The notes under the pieces were generated by a model. That model was given only the letters and a program-made list of their open reading frames with translations. It did no database searches and was not told where the DNA came from. Below, in pieces: positions 1 through 11,203 of a stretch of 64,000 nt of DNA. The stretch lies in the NCBI GenBank assembly GCA_025800385.1, contig JAOXRS010000012.1, forward strand, positions 62,001-126,000, written 5' to 3'. Both the position numbers and the translations under genes were made by a program. The first letter of the stretch is position 1, and every line of letters begins with the position of its first letter. Source of the DNA: Candidatus Albibeggiatoa sp. nov. NOAA (GTDB lineage: Bacteria > Pseudomonadota > Gammaproteobacteria > Beggiatoales > Beggiatoaceae).

Positions 1-221
1 AGTAACTCACAGGTTTCAAAACCATCCAATTCAGGCATCATAATATCAAGCAAAATCAAATCAGGATGCTCAGCTTGTGCGACAGCCAGAGCACTTCGGC
101 CATCTTCAGCAATTAAGACTTCACAATTTTTACCTGTTAACACCTTATACACAATGCGTGCATTATGTGGGGTATCATCGACAACAAGAATTGTGCTTTT
201 ATGAAAAATATCCGTTTGCAT
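1..221 (-). CDS. Response regulator receiver domain, partial
   Basis: The reading frame starts at ATG 221 and runs off the left edge, so only about 73 N-terminal residues are seen. They form the first half of a CheY-like receiver: ILVVDD supplies the acidic pair near residues 15-16, and LILLDIMMPELDG supplies the phosphoacceptor aspartate and the following loop. The protein could be a single receiver or the start of a longer multi-domain regulator; what follows lies outside the window. It sits 88 bp downstream of the hybrid kinase at 310-4524 on the same strand, so the two probably form one transcript and one phosphorelay. The receiver identity is certain from the motifs; output and partner are inferred. 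Confidence 0.85.
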   Translation of the reverse strand, partial: MQTDIFHKSTILVVDDTPHNARIVYKVLTGKNCEVLIAEDGRSALAVAQAEHPDLILLDIMMPELDGFETCEL

Positions 222-309
222 AATTTTTTAAAGGTGTTGGGATTAATGCTGCCTATTGGCTTTGCTTATATGATTAGCAATCAAAAAATAGTCCAAACTC
301 ACAATATCA

Positions 310-3300
310 TCAAGATAAGTATTGTTTTAAGACTTCTTTTAATTTCTTTAATTCAAAGCTATCTAGTAAGGTTTGAATTTCATCAATAAAGGCTTTTGAT
401 TCTACATAACGTTTTTGTAAACTTTCTAAGCGAGATTGAATGGCCTGTACTTTACCAGAAACTGATAATTTAAATAATATTTCTAACTCATGTTTAGGTG
501 GTAATATAATCTGTTTTGGCTCAACATGGGTTTTTGTGTCAATTTGATAACTATCATAGACCCACTCTAATGGACACGTCTTGGCCAAACAGTTGAATAA
601 ATCATCACTTCTAATCGGTTTAGACAGAAAGTCATTACAGCCTGCACTCAGCATGTCTTGTTGTTGCTGCTCTAGCACACTAGCAGAGAACGCAATAATA
701 ATTGTATTTGCAAATTGTGGTAGCTGACGCAGTGCTCTGGTTGTTTCTAAGCCATCCATCACAGGCATTTTCATATCCATGATAATAATATGCGGTTCAT
801 ATACGGTTGCTTTTTCTATCGCTTGCTGTCCATCGTAAGCTTGTTGTAATTCAAAACCCAATGGTTCTAATAGACTTTCTAATAATAACCCATTTTCTTT
901 AATATCATCTGCAATCAGTATTTTTAATTTATATTGGGAGTTTGCATTCACTAGGCGATAGCCAATAATATTGTGTTGTGATTGCTGTGTTGGTGCCATG
1001 GATCGGTTGTCTACATAGCGTGCTTTTGATAATGGGATTTCAAACCAGAATAAGCTGCCTTTATTTAATTCTGTTTCAACATGCAGTTCACCATCCATCA
1101 TATAGACTAAACGTTGTGTAATCGGTAAACCCAGCCCTGTACCTTCTTGATTTTTCGTATGTAAATTATCAATTTGCCGAAAAGGCTCAAAAATACTATT
1201 CAAATATTGTTGATTAATACCTAAGCCTGTATCTTGCACTTCAAAACGTAATCGTTGTTTACGGTAAATATATTTTAAAGAAACTTTGCCCTTATCGGTA
1301 AATTTTATCGCATTACTGAGTAAATTCAATAAAATTTGTCGCAAACGTTTTTCATCCATATATACCTCAACAGGAAAACTTTGAGAATGCTGGGTTAATT
1401 GTTCATAGGTAAAATCAATCCCTTTTTGTTTAGCACGAATAGAAAAAAGATCAACAATATCCAATAAAAACTCTGCTAAACGAAATTCAGTTGGGTGTAG
1501 CTCCAGCTTGCCAGCTTCGATTTTGGATAAGTCTAAAATATCATTAATTAATGTCAGTAAATGTTCACCACTACGTTGAATAATACTCAGCGACTGCAAT
1601 TGTTTATCGGATAAATTTTTATCTCGTTCTAATAATTGCGCATAACCTAAAATCCCATTTAGTGGCGTACGTAACTCATGGCTCATGTTGGCTAAAAACA
1701 TGGTTTTGGCTTGGTTGGCTTTTTCTGATTCGGCTTGTGCTTCCCTTGCGGTATGAATTGCTTGTTGTAACTGGGCTTCTGCTTTTTTACGCTCTGTAAT
1801 ATCACGCACCACAGCAATAAAACGACGATCCTGTTCTGATACCTCAAAATATTGAATAAACACTTCTACAGGAATCACTTGCTTGGCATTATTGGTCAGT
1901 GAAGATTCAAATTTAAGCGCAGGAATTTTATGCTGGATTAAAGGTTCGAGCATGACATCCATTTTAGTGGGTGTAAATTCGTCAGAAATATCAAAAGGAG
2001 TTAGTTGAAGTAGCTCTTGCTCTGAATAACCCAATAACTTTTTAGCCCCCTCATTGACGTAAGTGAAGCGCATGGTATCAACATCATTCATCAGAATTGA
2101 ATCAAGGGTTTTATCTAATGTGCTTTTAAATTGTGCTAACTCCTCATAGGCCAGCTTTAATTTAACTTCTGCCAACTTGCGTTCTGTAATATCTTGAGAT
2201 GATCCCAGAATATGGGTAGGTATACCATTGTTATTACTAATGACTTCCGCAATCGTTTGTAAATACACCAGATGTTGATCGCTTTGGACTCTAAATTCCG
2301 TGGTGTAATATTCTCTATTTTGTAGGGCTTGTTTAATCTTGGCTTGTACCCGCTCCTGATCCTCGGGATGAATCGCCTGACTAAATATTTCAATAGGTAC
2401 TAGTTGCGCTTCATAAGAATAACCAAATTGACGTGCCACTTCTTCAGAGCAAAACACTTGCTGGCTTTGTAGATTCCACTCCCAATGTCCAATATGTGCA
2501 ATACGCTGTGTTTCTAACAAACGGCTTTGGCTTTCTTGCAACATGGCTTCTGCTTGTTTTCGCTCGGTAATATCTGTTGCAACTGATAAGCGCACCACTT
2601 TACCATTGTCCCAATAAATCGCTTGTTCCTGTAAGAAAAACCAGCGTTCTACTTTGTCGTTATAATATTCACAAGTTAATAAGCCTGTCGGTGTATCGCC
2701 TGCCACCAGCTTGGAATTCGAGCAGAAACTACATGCTCCATCTTGACTGTCATAAAACGCTTTCCAACAGGTATTCCCAACTAAGTTATCACCAAAAAAC
2801 TCTTGGGCTTTCAGGTTCACAAATAATATCTCAAATGTTTCCATATCAGCGACATACACTGCAGAGCTTAAGCTGTCTAATACGGTGGTAAAACGGTGTT
2901 GAGAAATTTGTAATAATTCATTTTTATGTTCAAGTTCTTGGGTGCGTTCCGCGACTTTTTGCTCTAATTTATCATTATATTTTTTTAGTAATTCTTCGGC
3001 TTTTTTGCGCTCACTGACATCATTTATAGCGATGAGCAAGCCATTTACATTGTTATTTTCATCATGTAAAGGAATTTTGCTGGTTTCAAACCATAAGGTC
3101 TTATTTTCAAGATGTACCACTTCTTCAATATGGTATCGGGGCTTATTCTCAGCAATAATTTGTGCATCAATTTGCCTAAACCATGTGGCTTTCTCTTTTG
3201 AAATTAAATCAAAGTCTGTTTTACCAATCACCTCTTTAGGGTTGCTCAACCCCACCAATTCCGCAAAACTTTGGTTGCAACCCTGAAATATAGAATCAGC

Positions 3301-4524
3301 ATCTTTCCAGCAAATGTATTGTGGAACGCTATCCAGTAACGAGCGTAAAAATTCTTCTTTTTGCCGTAAAACATGCTCAGTGGTTTTCTGGTGACTGATG
3401 TCAACGTGCATACCTGTAAAACGGTTCGGGGCTTTATTTTGATCCCAAATCGCAAACCCTCTGTCTAACACCCAAATATAATGACCCTGCTTGTGTTGTA
3501 AGCGGTATGTATTTTCGTAAGTCGCATAATTTTTGGTTAAATAATATTGTATTAACTCTAAAACAAAATCTTTATCACGCGGATGGATACGCTTGTGCCA
3601 TTCATTAATATCATTACTAATTTCATTTGGCGTATAACCTAGCATGGCTTTCCAGCGTTTTGAAAAATAAGCCTCATTGGTTTCTAAATTCCAATCCCAA
3701 ACCCCACCGCTAGTGCCTTGTAATGCCAGATTAAATCGTTCTTGACTAATCTTTAAATCTTGCTGGGTTTTTTTCGTTTCAGTGACATCAACCCCCATTT
3801 CAAGCACCAATAAAGTGCCATCAATATCGGTATAAGGATAGGCTTGAACCGCATAAGTATGGCCATTTTGCGCTTCACATTCCCAATGTTGTGGCTGCAA
3901 CTCTGACAGTACATTAAGAGCAGGACAGTCTGGGCAAGCTGTGGCTTGATGCAATAACGCTTCATAGCATGATTTTGTATCTTTTTGAACTTCAAAGGTT
4001 TGATAAAAATATTGGTTGGCATAATGCAACTGATAATTTTCATCTTGTAAATACACATATGCAGGCAAGTGATCTAAGATGGTATAGAAGCGTTTTTCAC
4101 TACGGCGCAATGTTTGCTCAATGTGAATACGTTGTTCAATCTCTTGCTCGAGTAAATGGTTTTTGTGGCTGAGTGCTTCTGCTTGTACAGCTAATTCTTC
4201 TGTTTGAGACGCAATTTCAGACTCTAACAGTGATTTCATTTTGAGTAGCTGCTGTTGTGCTTGGGAGAGTGCTATTGCTGTGTTTGCCTGCTTTTGTATT
4301 TCAGTGTGTAATTTTTCTTTATATTGGATCAGCTGGTATAAATAAAATATGGCTAGCCCTGTCATAAACACAACAGTAAAGAAAAACAAGCTGGAAAATA
4401 CAAAAGGCTTAAAGTGGTAAAACATACTGAAGCTATCAATATAATAGGGCAGACCAGCACCAATGATGGCAATGGATAGCCCAAATAAGCAAATAGCAAT
4501 AAGAACAATGTATTTATTTACCAT
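310..4524 (-). CDS. Membrane hybrid histidine kinase with six PAS domains and a C-terminal receiver
   Basis: A 1404-residue sensor. Two membrane segments lie near residues 5-24 and 41-64 with only a short periplasmic loop, followed by a coiled coil and six consecutive PAS/PAC units (about 145-255, 262-385, 390-510, 540-660, 665-785, 800-915). Then come HisKA with [11 protein letters not shown] (phospho-His about 949), HATPase_c with GLGL boxes, and one receiver with its Asp in IIIMDMKMP (about 1250). The first and fourth PAS domains share four cysteines at matched spacing (C186, C197, C200, C216 and C586, C598, C601, C618). The frame could begin at TTG 4548; ATG 4524 was preferred because neither candidate has a clear ribosome site. 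It autophosphorylates and relays to its own receiver and probably to the receiver gene 88 bp downstream. The signal is unknown; a cytoplasmic redox or metal signal is possible given the cysteines. Confidence 0.88.
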   Translation of the reverse strand: MVNKYIVLIAICLFGLSIAIIGAGLPYYIDSFSMFYHFKPFVFSSLFFFTVVFMTGLAIFYLYQLIQYKEKLHTEIQKQANTAIALSQAQQQLLKMKSLLESEIASQTEELAVQAEALSHKNHLLEQEIEQRIHIEQTLRRSEKRFYTILDHLPAYVYLQDENYQLHYANQYFYQTFEVQKDTKSCYEALLHQATACPDCPALNVLSELQPQHWECEAQNGHTYAVQAYPYTDIDGTLLVLEMGVDVTETKKTQQDLKISQERFNLALQGTSGGVWDWNLETNEAYFSKRWKAMLGYTPNEISNDINEWHKRIHPRDKDFVLELIQYYLTKNYATYENTYRLQHKQGHYIWVLDRGFAIWDQNKAPNRFTGMHVDISHQKTTEHVLRQKEEFLRSLLDSVPQYICWKDADSIFQGCNQSFAELVGLSNPKEVIGKTDFDLISKEKATWFRQIDAQIIAENKPRYHIEEVVHLENKTLWFETSKIPLHDENNNVNGLLIAINDVSERKKAEELLKKYNDKLEQKVAERTQELEHKNELLQISQHRFTTVLDSLSSAVYVADMETFEILFVNLKAQEFFGDNLVGNTCWKAFYDSQDGACSFCSNSKLVAGDTPTGLLTCEYYNDKVERWFFLQEQAIYWDNGKVVRLSVATDITERKQAEAMLQESQSRLLETQRIAHIGHWEWNLQSQQVFCSEEVARQFGYSYEAQLVPIEIFSQAIHPEDQERVQAKIKQALQNREYYTTEFRVQSDQHLVYLQTIAEVISNNNGIPTHILGSSQDITERKLAEVKLKLAYEELAQFKSTLDKTLDSILMNDVDTMRFTYVNEGAKKLLGYSEQELLQLTPFDISDEFTPTKMDVMLEPLIQHKIPALKFESSLTNNAKQVIPVEVFIQYFEVSEQDRRFIAVVRDITERKKAEAQLQQAIHTAREAQAESEKANQAKTMFLANMSHELRTPLNGILGYAQLLERDKNLSDKQLQSLSIIQRSGEHLLTLINDILDLSKIEAGKLELHPTEFRLAEFLLDIVDLFSIRAKQKGIDFTYEQLTQHSQSFPVEVYMDEKRLRQILLNLLSNAIKFTDKGKVSLKYIYRKQRLRFEVQDTGLGINQQYLNSIFEPFRQIDNLHTKNQEGTGLGLPITQRLVYMMDGELHVETELNKGSLFWFEIPLSKARYVDNRSMAPTQQSQHNIIGYRLVNANSQYKLKILIADDIKENGLLLESLLEPLGFELQQAYDGQQAIEKATVYEPHIIIMDMKMPVMDGLETTRALRQLPQFANTIIIAFSASVLEQQQQDMLSAGCNDFLSKPIRSDDLFNCLAKTCPLEWVYDSYQIDTKTHVEPKQIILPPKHELEILFKLSVSGKVQAIQSRLESLQKRYVESKAFIDEIQTLLDSFELKKLKEVLKQYLS

Positions 4525-4646
4525 AAGGCATGTATTTAATTGAATCAATAAAATATGGAAGCTTATGCAAAATTTATGATGCCTTTGAGCTACCTAGTTT
4601 AACATTTTCGCTTATCAGATAAGCTGATGACATTGGGAATATAGCA

Positions 4647-5339
4647 ATGAATGTGTCTAATTACCAAAATACAACTAAAGTTTTTGTATGGGATATTCCA
4701 ATACGCCTTTTTCATTGGGGTATTGTATTATTAATTGGTTTGCAATGGTGGAGTAGCCATGATCTTAAGAGTTATGCGCTTATCCACCAGATAGGCGGTT
4801 ACTGTATTTTTGTGCTCGTGCTTTTCAGAATATTGTGGGGTTTTTTTGGTAGTTATCACTCTCGATTTACAGATTTTATTTATCCTATCTATCGAATCGT
4901 GCATTATGCTAGTGTTATGGTGCAGCTTAAACCACCTGCGTACGTGGGACATAATCCTTTAGGAGGCCTATCGATTATTTTATTATTGCTCTGTTTACTA
5001 GTGCAAATCATCACAGGTTTATGCATGACAAGCGAAACAGGCATACAAGGTGTGTTATCTGGTTGGTTTTCTCAAGAAACAACACAACTTATGGCAGTCA
5101 TTCATACGACTAATTTTGATATTTTGCTTGCTTTAGCCATTATCCATATTTTAGCAGTATTTTTTTATCTCATTGTTAAAAGAGAAAATTTAGTCAAGCC
5201 TATGTTTGTAGGTTATAAAGAGCTGCCATTAAATCAAGAAGAATTAGACAATATGCAACCCTTTGTCAGTGTATGGCGAGCCATTATATTACTCCTCATA
5301 TCTATAGGTTTTGTTGGTTTACTGCTGAGTTTAGCTTAG
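4647..5339 (+). CDS. Cytochrome b561-family membrane protein
   Basis: A 230-residue protein with four to five hydrophobic helices and histidines in the positions expected of the Ni/Fe-hydrogenase-type b cytochrome / cytochrome b561 family (PF01292): the N-terminal VWDIPIRLFHW motif, LIHQIGGY in helix two, and paired histidines late in the protein (MAVIHTTNFD and AIIHILAVF). Members bind two b haems and move electrons between quinones and periplasmic cytochrome c or hydrogenase partners. No partner cytochrome c gene is adjacent, so the donor and acceptor cannot be named. It is transcribed divergently from the hybrid kinase and convergently with the GGDEF-EAL gene. The last helix is preceded by a short acidic cytoplasmic segment. 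Family assignment is firm; the physiological role is open. Confidence 0.82.
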   Translation: MNVSNYQNTTKVFVWDIPIRLFHWGIVLLIGLQWWSSHDLKSYALIHQIGGYCIFVLVLFRILWGFFGSYHSRFTDFIYPIYRIVHYASVMVQLKPPAYVGHNPLGGLSIILLLLCLLVQIITGLCMTSETGIQGVLSGWFSQETTQLMAVIHTTNFDILLALAIIHILAVFFYLIVKRENLVKPMFVGYKELPLNQEELDNMQPFVSVWRAIILLLISIGFVGLLLSLA

Positions 5340-5417
5340 TTTGTATACTATTCAGGTTAATACTATTTTTGTATAGGCTTGAACAAAACTTAAAATAACA
5401 TATTTGCATCATCGTAT

Positions 5418-8400
5418 TTAGGCCGCAGGAGGGAAAGGAAATTGACTTAAATAACTTTCTGTATCAAGCGAGCATTGCGGGCGCGAGAATAAATAACCTT
5501 GAACATGGTCACACTGTGCAGCTTGTAATACGGACATTTGGAAGTCATTTTCAACCCCTTCTGCAACCACTTTCAAATCAAACGCAGTACCTAAGGCAAT
5601 GATGGCCTCTGCAATTTGAGTCGGTTTATCTTGGGGGTGACGAATTTCATTAATAAAGCTTTTATCAATTTTAAGTGCATCTACAGGGAATTTTTTCAAA
5701 TAACTTAAAGAAGTATAACCTGTGCCAAAATCATCAATGTACAATAATACGTTCAAACTCTTTAAATCATTCAACATTTTTAGAATGGTTTCAGGGTCTT
5801 GCATAATGGCACTTTCGGTAATTTCAACCCGACAGCAAGGGCCTTTGACCCCTGTATAATCCAAAATATCTTGAATTTCTTGTACTAAACGTGGTTGTTT
5901 CAACTGAATTGGAGAGACATTGATATTAATCCCCAGTTCTGCAAAATGCGGGAATTTTTGTTGCCATTCTCGTAACTGTTCACACGCGGTTTTAAATACC
6001 CACAAGCCAATCTCACGGATTAACCCCGTTTCTTCCGCGATAGGAATAAATGCATCTGGTGGTACTAAGCCCCGCTCAGGATGATTCCAACGTACCAAGG
6101 CTTCAAACCCAATGGTTGACTGAGTATCTAAGGAAATAATCGGCTGATAATAAACAATAAATTCTTCTCGTTCCAATGCTTTACGTAAGTCTGATTCCAT
6201 ACGTAATAAATTCAGTACATCGGTGTGCATACCTGATTGGAATAAAATCGCTTTGCCACGCCCATGCTTTTTAGCTTCATACATTGCCGTATCCGCATCA
6301 CGTAATACTTCATCGGCACTCTTATAATTTTCCGAGCCAATCGCAATACCAATACTCACAGTCGTGTTAAAGGTTTCATTTTCTAGGAAATAAGGTTGAC
6401 ACAATTGGGCTTGAATACGTTCAATACGTTGTTCTAAGGCTTCGATGTTTGGGATTTTTTCTAACATCATGGCGAATTCATCACCACCAAACCGCGCCAC
6501 CATTTCAGAAGAGCGTGACAACTCCGCTTGTAAACGATGCGCAATTTGACTGAGCAATTTGTCACCTGCCAAATGCCCCATACTGTCATTCACAATTTTA
6601 AAACGATCTAAATCTGCAAACAGCACCGCGAAAGGAATGCCTACATCAAGAATAGTATCGATTTGATTATGCAGTTGTTGCAAACGTGTGGTTAAACGCT
6701 CTGTAAAGGCCGCACGGTTAAATAAACCTGTTAATTGATCGTGAGATGCATCATAACGTAATTTTTTCTCTGTACGTTTGCGCTCAGAAATATCTTCAAC
6801 GATCCCTTCGTAATAACGTACTTCACCATTTTCATCCCTAACCACACGCACCGTTTCGCTCACCCAAATGGTACTACCATCCGCACAACGCGCTTCATAT
6901 TCAAAATTCTGCACTCTGGAGCTGGTTTGTAAGAGCTGGATAAATTCAGCATGACGCTTAGGATTAACATATAACTGCTGTCCAATATCAGTGATCTTAG
7001 AAAACATCTCTTGCGGAGATTGATAACCGAAAATGCGTACAAACGCAGGGTTAATACTCAAATAATGGCCAGAAGGTGTACACTGAAAAATTCCTTCAAT
7101 CGCATTTTCAAAAATATCACGGTATTTCTTTTCTGCTTCTAAACGGGCTTGTTCTGCACATTTTCGTTCCGTAATATCCTCAATCATAGCAACGATAAAG
7201 GGGTGAGCGGTATCTCGTACAATCGAACAGCTTTGATTTGTCCATACACTTTCATTAAATTTACTGCGATAGCGTTTGCCCACACTGTAATTGTCATATA
7301 AGCCCGTTAACATTTTATCGCGCATTGGCTTATCAATATCAATATCGTCTTCATGGACTAAATGATGTATATTGCGCCCTTGCAGCTCTTGCTCGTTGTA
7401 ACCTAATAAATCTTGCAAGGCTTTGTTGCTATCTAAAATCGTACCGTCTAAATCGGTTTGTGCAATACCCATAGCCGCTTCATCAAATACCGCTTCGAAA
7501 CGACGACGACTTTCATCCAGCGCATTATTCGCTTCCAGTAAACTTTGTGTACGTGCAGCAACCAATTCTTCCGCCCAGTGCGCACGGGTTAGGGTTAAAA
7601 ATAAATATCGCCACAAACCCAAAGTAAACAATATGCCAACCATCAATACAATCCAAGCATAACTAAAACCCCCAAAACTATATTGATCTGGCAAGGCTGC
7701 AAGTATTAGCGCCCAAGTGCGGCCGCCATGTTCTAAAGGCACTTCTTGTAACTCAATTAAAGAATCACTGGATTTAAACCAACTCGGCAAGTATAACGTT
7801 TGGCGTTGTGCATCAGGGGATGTATCAATAATTTTGACAAAAATATCTGAGCGTTGTTTAGGCACGCGTAATACAGATTCAACTAAATCTTCAAATAAAA
7901 CTAAGCTGACGACAAAGCCACGAATTGTATCTTGACGTTCAGCAACGGTGCGATGTTTAGAATTACGCTGATAAATGGGAATGAAGGAACGAAAGCCTAA
8001 CTTATCCTTACCTACAATATTAACAGCTCCACTGCTTGCCATACGGCCTGTGTTACGCGCAATATCTAATGCCTGTTTTAGTATTGGCTCCGATGCAATA
8101 TCATAACCTAGACATTGTTCATTAATGCTATCTGAAATGGGTTCGGTAAATAAAATAGGGTAATAATGCTCACGATTAAACACAGTCTGTTTTTCGTTGA
8201 GGGGGGAATGTTCCCAGATCCTAAAATTTTCAACGCCCCCTTGCAACATATTCTGTTCTAATATGGAACGCTGGTGATCTGGTACATATGGAATCCATTC
8301 AACAGCTTGAATACCATATTGATGAAAATCTTTATCTTTTAAAAATTCTTGAAAGTTTTCTCGGGTAATATTATCACTAATGTTATATAAACCCTGTACG

Positions 8401-8600
8401 GAATTCAGTACATTATCAATGGTAACTAACGCTTGACGCAATGAATGAACATAGGTATTGATTTTTTCCTGATGCACTTGTGCTATCTGAGCTTGTTCCC
8501 AATTTTTAACGTAGACAAAAGCAAACAGTGATAATCCTAGCCCAATAATAAAGACTAAGATAAGAGAGGTATCCGCTTTTTTTGAGAGTTTTGCCAACAT
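5418..8600 (-). CDS. CHASE-PAS-PAS-GGDEF-EAL cyclic-di-GMP enzyme
   Basis: A 1060-residue membrane protein. A membrane helix (12-30) precedes a periplasmic CHASE sensor domain (about 70-290) closed by a second helix (312-335). Two PAS/PAC domains follow (365-480, 490-605), then GGDEF (about 612-785) with intact GGDEF at 705-709, and EAL (about 802-1050) with EAL at 833-835, DDFGTGY at 956-962 and EGVEN at 1014-1018. Both catalytic motifs are complete, so the protein may both make and degrade c-di-GMP. The inhibitory site five residues before GGDEF reads RSSE (696-699), not the usual RxxD, so product inhibition may be altered. The start codon has no evident Shine-Dalgarno sequence and is preceded at once by three heptamer repeats. 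It is probably a monocistronic unit. CHASE ligands are typically small molecules; none can be named here. Confidence 0.92.
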   Translation of the reverse strand: MLAKLSKKADTSLILVFIIGLGLSLFAFVYVKNWEQAQIAQVHQEKINTYVHSLRQALVTIDNVLNSVQGLYNISDNITRENFQEFLKDKDFHQYGIQAVEWIPYVPDHQRSILEQNMLQGGVENFRIWEHSPLNEKQTVFNREHYYPILFTEPISDSINEQCLGYDIASEPILKQALDIARNTGRMASSGAVNIVGKDKLGFRSFIPIYQRNSKHRTVAERQDTIRGFVVSLVLFEDLVESVLRVPKQRSDIFVKIIDTSPDAQRQTLYLPSWFKSSDSLIELQEVPLEHGGRTWALILAALPDQYSFGGFSYAWIVLMVGILFTLGLWRYLFLTLTRAHWAEELVAARTQSLLEANNALDESRRRFEAVFDEAAMGIAQTDLDGTILDSNKALQDLLGYNEQELQGRNIHHLVHEDDIDIDKPMRDKMLTGLYDNYSVGKRYRSKFNESVWTNQSCSIVRDTAHPFIVAMIEDITERKCAEQARLEAEKKYRDIFENAIEGIFQCTPSGHYLSINPAFVRIFGYQSPQEMFSKITDIGQQLYVNPKRHAEFIQLLQTSSRVQNFEYEARCADGSTIWVSETVRVVRDENGEVRYYEGIVEDISERKRTEKKLRYDASHDQLTGLFNRAAFTERLTTRLQQLHNQIDTILDVGIPFAVLFADLDRFKIVNDSMGHLAGDKLLSQIAHRLQAELSRSSEMVARFGGDEFAMMLEKIPNIEALEQRIERIQAQLCQPYFLENETFNTTVSIGIAIGSENYKSADEVLRDADTAMYEAKKHGRGKAILFQSGMHTDVLNLLRMESDLRKALEREEFIVYYQPIISLDTQSTIGFEALVRWNHPERGLVPPDAFIPIAEETGLIREIGLWVFKTACEQLREWQQKFPHFAELGININVSPIQLKQPRLVQEIQDILDYTGVKGPCCRVEITESAIMQDPETILKMLNDLKSLNVLLYIDDFGTGYTSLSYLKKFPVDALKIDKSFINEIRHPQDKPTQIAEAIIALGTAFDLKVVAEGVENDFQMSVLQAAQCDHVQGYLFSRPQCSLDTESYLSQFPFPPAA

Positions 8601-8606
8601 AATTTA

Positions 8607-8627
8607 TCAGTTGTCAGTTAACAGTTA
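8607..8627 (-). repeat. Heptamer direct repeats (TAACTGA type) before the GGDEF-EAL start codon
   Basis: Read on the coding strand, three contiguous heptamers TAACTGT, TAACTGA and CAACTGA end six bases before the ATG of the c-di-GMP enzyme gene. One copy is the exact TAACTGA unit and the other two differ by one base. No Shine-Dalgarno sequence is visible between the repeats and the ATG. TAACTGA direct repeats have been described as abundant intergenic elements in Beggiatoaceae and some cyanobacteria, with a suggested post-transcriptional role. Confidence 0.75.
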
Positions 8628-8737
8628 TCAAAGCAGTTTTAGCAAACAATTACCTATTGAGATGACGATGTCATATTGCCATAACCACACACAAAGGCTG
8701 ATTTTAAAGTAAATCCTTCTTGAGTATTATACTCTGG

Positions 8738-8758
8738 CAATTGTTTACTAATTACTGA
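8738..8758 (+). repeat. Degenerate heptamer repeat tract downstream of mraY
   Basis: Three adjacent heptamers CAATTGT, TTACTAA and TTACTGA lie just past the 3' end of mraY (stop at 8761), in the gap between mraY and the GGDEF-EAL gene. They are only loosely related to TAACTGA, so this may be a decayed copy of the repeat at 8607-8627 or chance in AT-rich DNA. Confidence 0.35.
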
Positions 8759-8760
8759 AA

Positions 8761-9849
8761 TTAACGTACTTTAAGCGTTGCTAGACCAATCAGAACTAAA
8801 ACGACTGTAATAATCCAGAATCTTACAATGACACGAGGCTCAGGCCAACCTTTTAACTCATAATGATGATGTAAAGGAGCCATTCTAAAAATACGCCGTC
8901 CTGTTAATTTAAATGAAGTCACTTGTAAAATCACTGATATGGTTTCCATTGCAAATACGCCGCCCATAATAATCAGCACGATTTCTTGTCGTACTAAGAT
9001 CGCAATCACGCCTAAAGCCGCACCTAATGAAAGTGCACCAATATCTCCCATAAAGACTTGAGCAGGATAAGTGTTAAACCATAAAAAGCCTAAACCTGCA
9101 CCAACAATCGCGCCACATAAAATTGTAATTTCACCTGCCCCTGCTATATATGGCACCATTAAATAATTGGCAAATGTCCAATGACCTGTTAAATATGCAA
9201 AAACCCCCAAACCACCAGCAACTAGTACTGTAGGCATAATGGCCAATCCATCTAGACCATCTGTTAAGTTCACAGCATTACTATAACCTACAACAATAAA
9301 ATAAGTCAGTGCGATAAAACCCCATAGGCCTAAATGAATTTGAATATCTTTAAAAACGGGAATTAATAACGTTGTTTCAGCAAATGTGCTAGCAGTCATG
9401 ATAATCACTATTGCAACCACAAGACCAAATACCGATTGCCAAAAATACTTATGTTTTGCAGATAAGCCTTTAGAATTACGCTTAGAAATTTTTAGATAAT
9501 CATCTAACCAACCAATTAAACCAAACGCCAATGTTGTACCAAGTACAATCCAAATAAACCGATTAGACCAATCCCCCCACAATAAAGTAGTGAGGGTAAT
9601 TGCAACCAGAATCAATGCACCCCCCATTGTTGGCGTACCTGATTTACTTAAGTGGCTTTGAGGGCCATCTTCTCGAATACTTTGACCAATTTGATTCACA
9701 GTCAAATGATGAATCATAAAAGGTCCAACCAGCAAAGAAATAAGTAAAGCAGTTAAAACACTAAGAATGGCACGTAATGTAAGATATTGAAAAACAAAAA
9801 AACCGTCATAATAATTATTTGCTAAATAATCACTTAACCAAAGCAGCAT
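8761..9849 (-). CDS. mraY: Phospho-N-acetylmuramoyl-pentapeptide transferase
   Basis: This 362-residue polytopic membrane enzyme transfers phospho-MurNAc-pentapeptide from UDP to undecaprenyl phosphate, forming lipid I on the cytoplasmic face, the first membrane step of peptidoglycan synthesis. The length matches the roughly 360 residues usual in proteobacteria. Family hallmarks seen are GTPTMGG near residue 72, the acidic catalytic loop [21 protein letters not shown], the FMGDIGAL segment, and [21 protein letters not shown] (basic histidine loop, given in part) near the C-terminus. About ten membrane helices are visible. Its ATG lies inside the end of murF, an overlap of 20 bp, so the two are translationally coupled as in the usual dcw cluster order murF-mraY. 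The expected next gene, murD, is absent and the c-di-GMP enzyme lies downstream instead. Confidence 0.97.
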   Translation of the reverse strand: MLLWLSDYLANNYYDGFFVFQYLTLRAILSVLTALLISLLVGPFMIHHLTVNQIGQSIREDGPQSHLSKSGTPTMGGALILVAITLTTLLWGDWSNRFIWIVLGTTLAFGLIGWLDDYLKISKRNSKGLSAKHKYFWQSVFGLVVAIVIIMTASTFAETTLLIPVFKDIQIHLGLWGFIALTYFIVVGYSNAVNLTDGLDGLAIMPTVLVAGGLGVFAYLTGHWTFANYLMVPYIAGAGEITILCGAIVGAGLGFLWFNTYPAQVFMGDIGALSLGAALGVIAILVRQEIVLIIMGGVFAMETISVILQVTSFKLTGRRIFRMAPLHHHYELKGWPEPRVIVRFWIITVVLVLIGLATLKVR

Positions 9850-11203
9850 GGTTGTCCTCTACCTGTAATCCAAAAGTAATTTTTTCCATAGTCATTGATC
9901 GCGACCCTTTAATGAGTAGCGTAGCATGAGATTGTTGCATTAATGCGATGTTAAGTGCCTCAAGTAAAGCTTCATGGGTGGTGAAATGTTGGGCTTGCCC
10001 TTGAAAACTTTCCACTGCATAACGGCTATAATCACCCAGTGCCCATAACTGTTCTACGCCTGTTTTATACGCAATTTCACCAATTTCCTGATGCAATGCA
10101 GCACTATCTAAACCTAATTCACCCATATCGCCCATAATCAACCAACGTGGTGTTGGGTATTGTTGCAATACAGATAAAGCGGCTTTGAATGATGTAGGGT
10201 TGGCATTGTAAGTGTCATTAATCAATATACTATGGTTTAAACCCTTAAACGTTTGCAAGCGACCTGCCACAGGTTGTATAGACGCTAAACCTTGCTGAAT
10301 CGTTTCTAAATCAATATCACTCGCTAAGGCACATGCTGCAGCCGCTAAGGCATTCATAATATTATGCTGGCCTGCTAGCGGTAAATGTATTGGGATATGA
10401 CCTTTAAATGTTGTTAGTTCAAATGAACTATCTAAGGTCGATAACTGGATATTTTGTGCACTCACATCGGCTTGAGGTGATAAACCAAACTCAATAACGG
10501 GGTGTGGTTGTGCTAATTCTCGCCAATATGGTGCGAACCGATCATCTTGATTAATCACTGCAACACCATCTTGATTCAAGCCCGAAAATATTTCACCTTT
10601 AGCTTCAGCAATATTTTCAATGGTTTTAAAACCCGCTAAATGCGCAGGGGCACACTGGGTAATTGTTGCCACGTTAGGTTGAGCAATTTTTGTTAAATAG
10701 CCAATTTCACCTACGTGATTTGCGCCCATTTCCAGTATTGCACTGTCATGATGTTCAGCAAGATTAAATAGGGTCAAAGGTAAACCAATATCATTATTAA
10801 AATTACCTTGAGTCGCCAAAACCTGCCCTTGTTGAGCAAAAATAGCTTTTAGCATCTCTTTTGTAGTAGTCTTACCATTACTACCTGTCACTGCTATAGT
10901 TGGTATATCAAACTGCTGTCGCCAAAAATAGGCAATTTGCCCTAATGCGAGTTTTGTATCTTCGACAACTAGCTGGGGTAAATCAGTTGAAACAGGCTGT
11001 GACACAACTAAAGCCACTGCGCCTTGTTGTTGTGCTTTATCAGTAAATTCATGAGCATCAAATCGCTCTCCACGTAATGCAACAAAAAGCTGCCCCGTTA
11101 AATCTTGACGCGTATCAATACCACATCCTGTGAATGAAACGTTTTGACCGATATGTTGGGCTTCTAAAATAGGTGTAATTTGGCTTAAAGTGGCGTGAAT
11201 CAT
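9830..11203 (-). CDS. murF: UDP-N-acetylmuramoyl-tripeptide--D-alanyl-D-alanine ligase
   Basis: A cytoplasmic Mur ligase that adds D-Ala-D-Ala to UDP-MurNAc-tripeptide using ATP, making the pentapeptide substrate of MraY. The N-terminal uridine-binding domain includes GCGIDTRQ and the Mur [14 protein letters not shown] segment. The ATP loop is [12 protein letters not shown] near residue 110. The central domain has the [13 protein letters not shown] motif and GRLQTF, and the C-terminal domain has [11 protein letters not shown]. About 457 residues is the normal length. The frame also opens at TTG 11215; ATG 11203 was chosen because the sequence MIHATLSQI fits the family start and ATG is favoured. 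murE is not upstream, so the dcw cluster is broken here. Confidence 0.95.
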   Translation of the reverse strand: MIHATLSQITPILEAQHIGQNVSFTGCGIDTRQDLTGQLFVALRGERFDAHEFTDKAQQQGAVALVVSQPVSTDLPQLVVEDTKLALGQIAYFWRQQFDIPTIAVTGSNGKTTTKEMLKAIFAQQGQVLATQGNFNNDIGLPLTLFNLAEHHDSAILEMGANHVGEIGYLTKIAQPNVATITQCAPAHLAGFKTIENIAEAKGEIFSGLNQDGVAVINQDDRFAPYWRELAQPHPVIEFGLSPQADVSAQNIQLSTLDSSFELTTFKGHIPIHLPLAGQHNIMNALAAAACALASDIDLETIQQGLASIQPVAGRLQTFKGLNHSILINDTYNANPTSFKAALSVLQQYPTPRWLIMGDMGELGLDSAALHQEIGEIAYKTGVEQLWALGDYSRYAVESFQGQAQHFTTHEALLEALNIALMQQSHATLLIKGSRSMTMEKITFGLQVEDNHAALVK

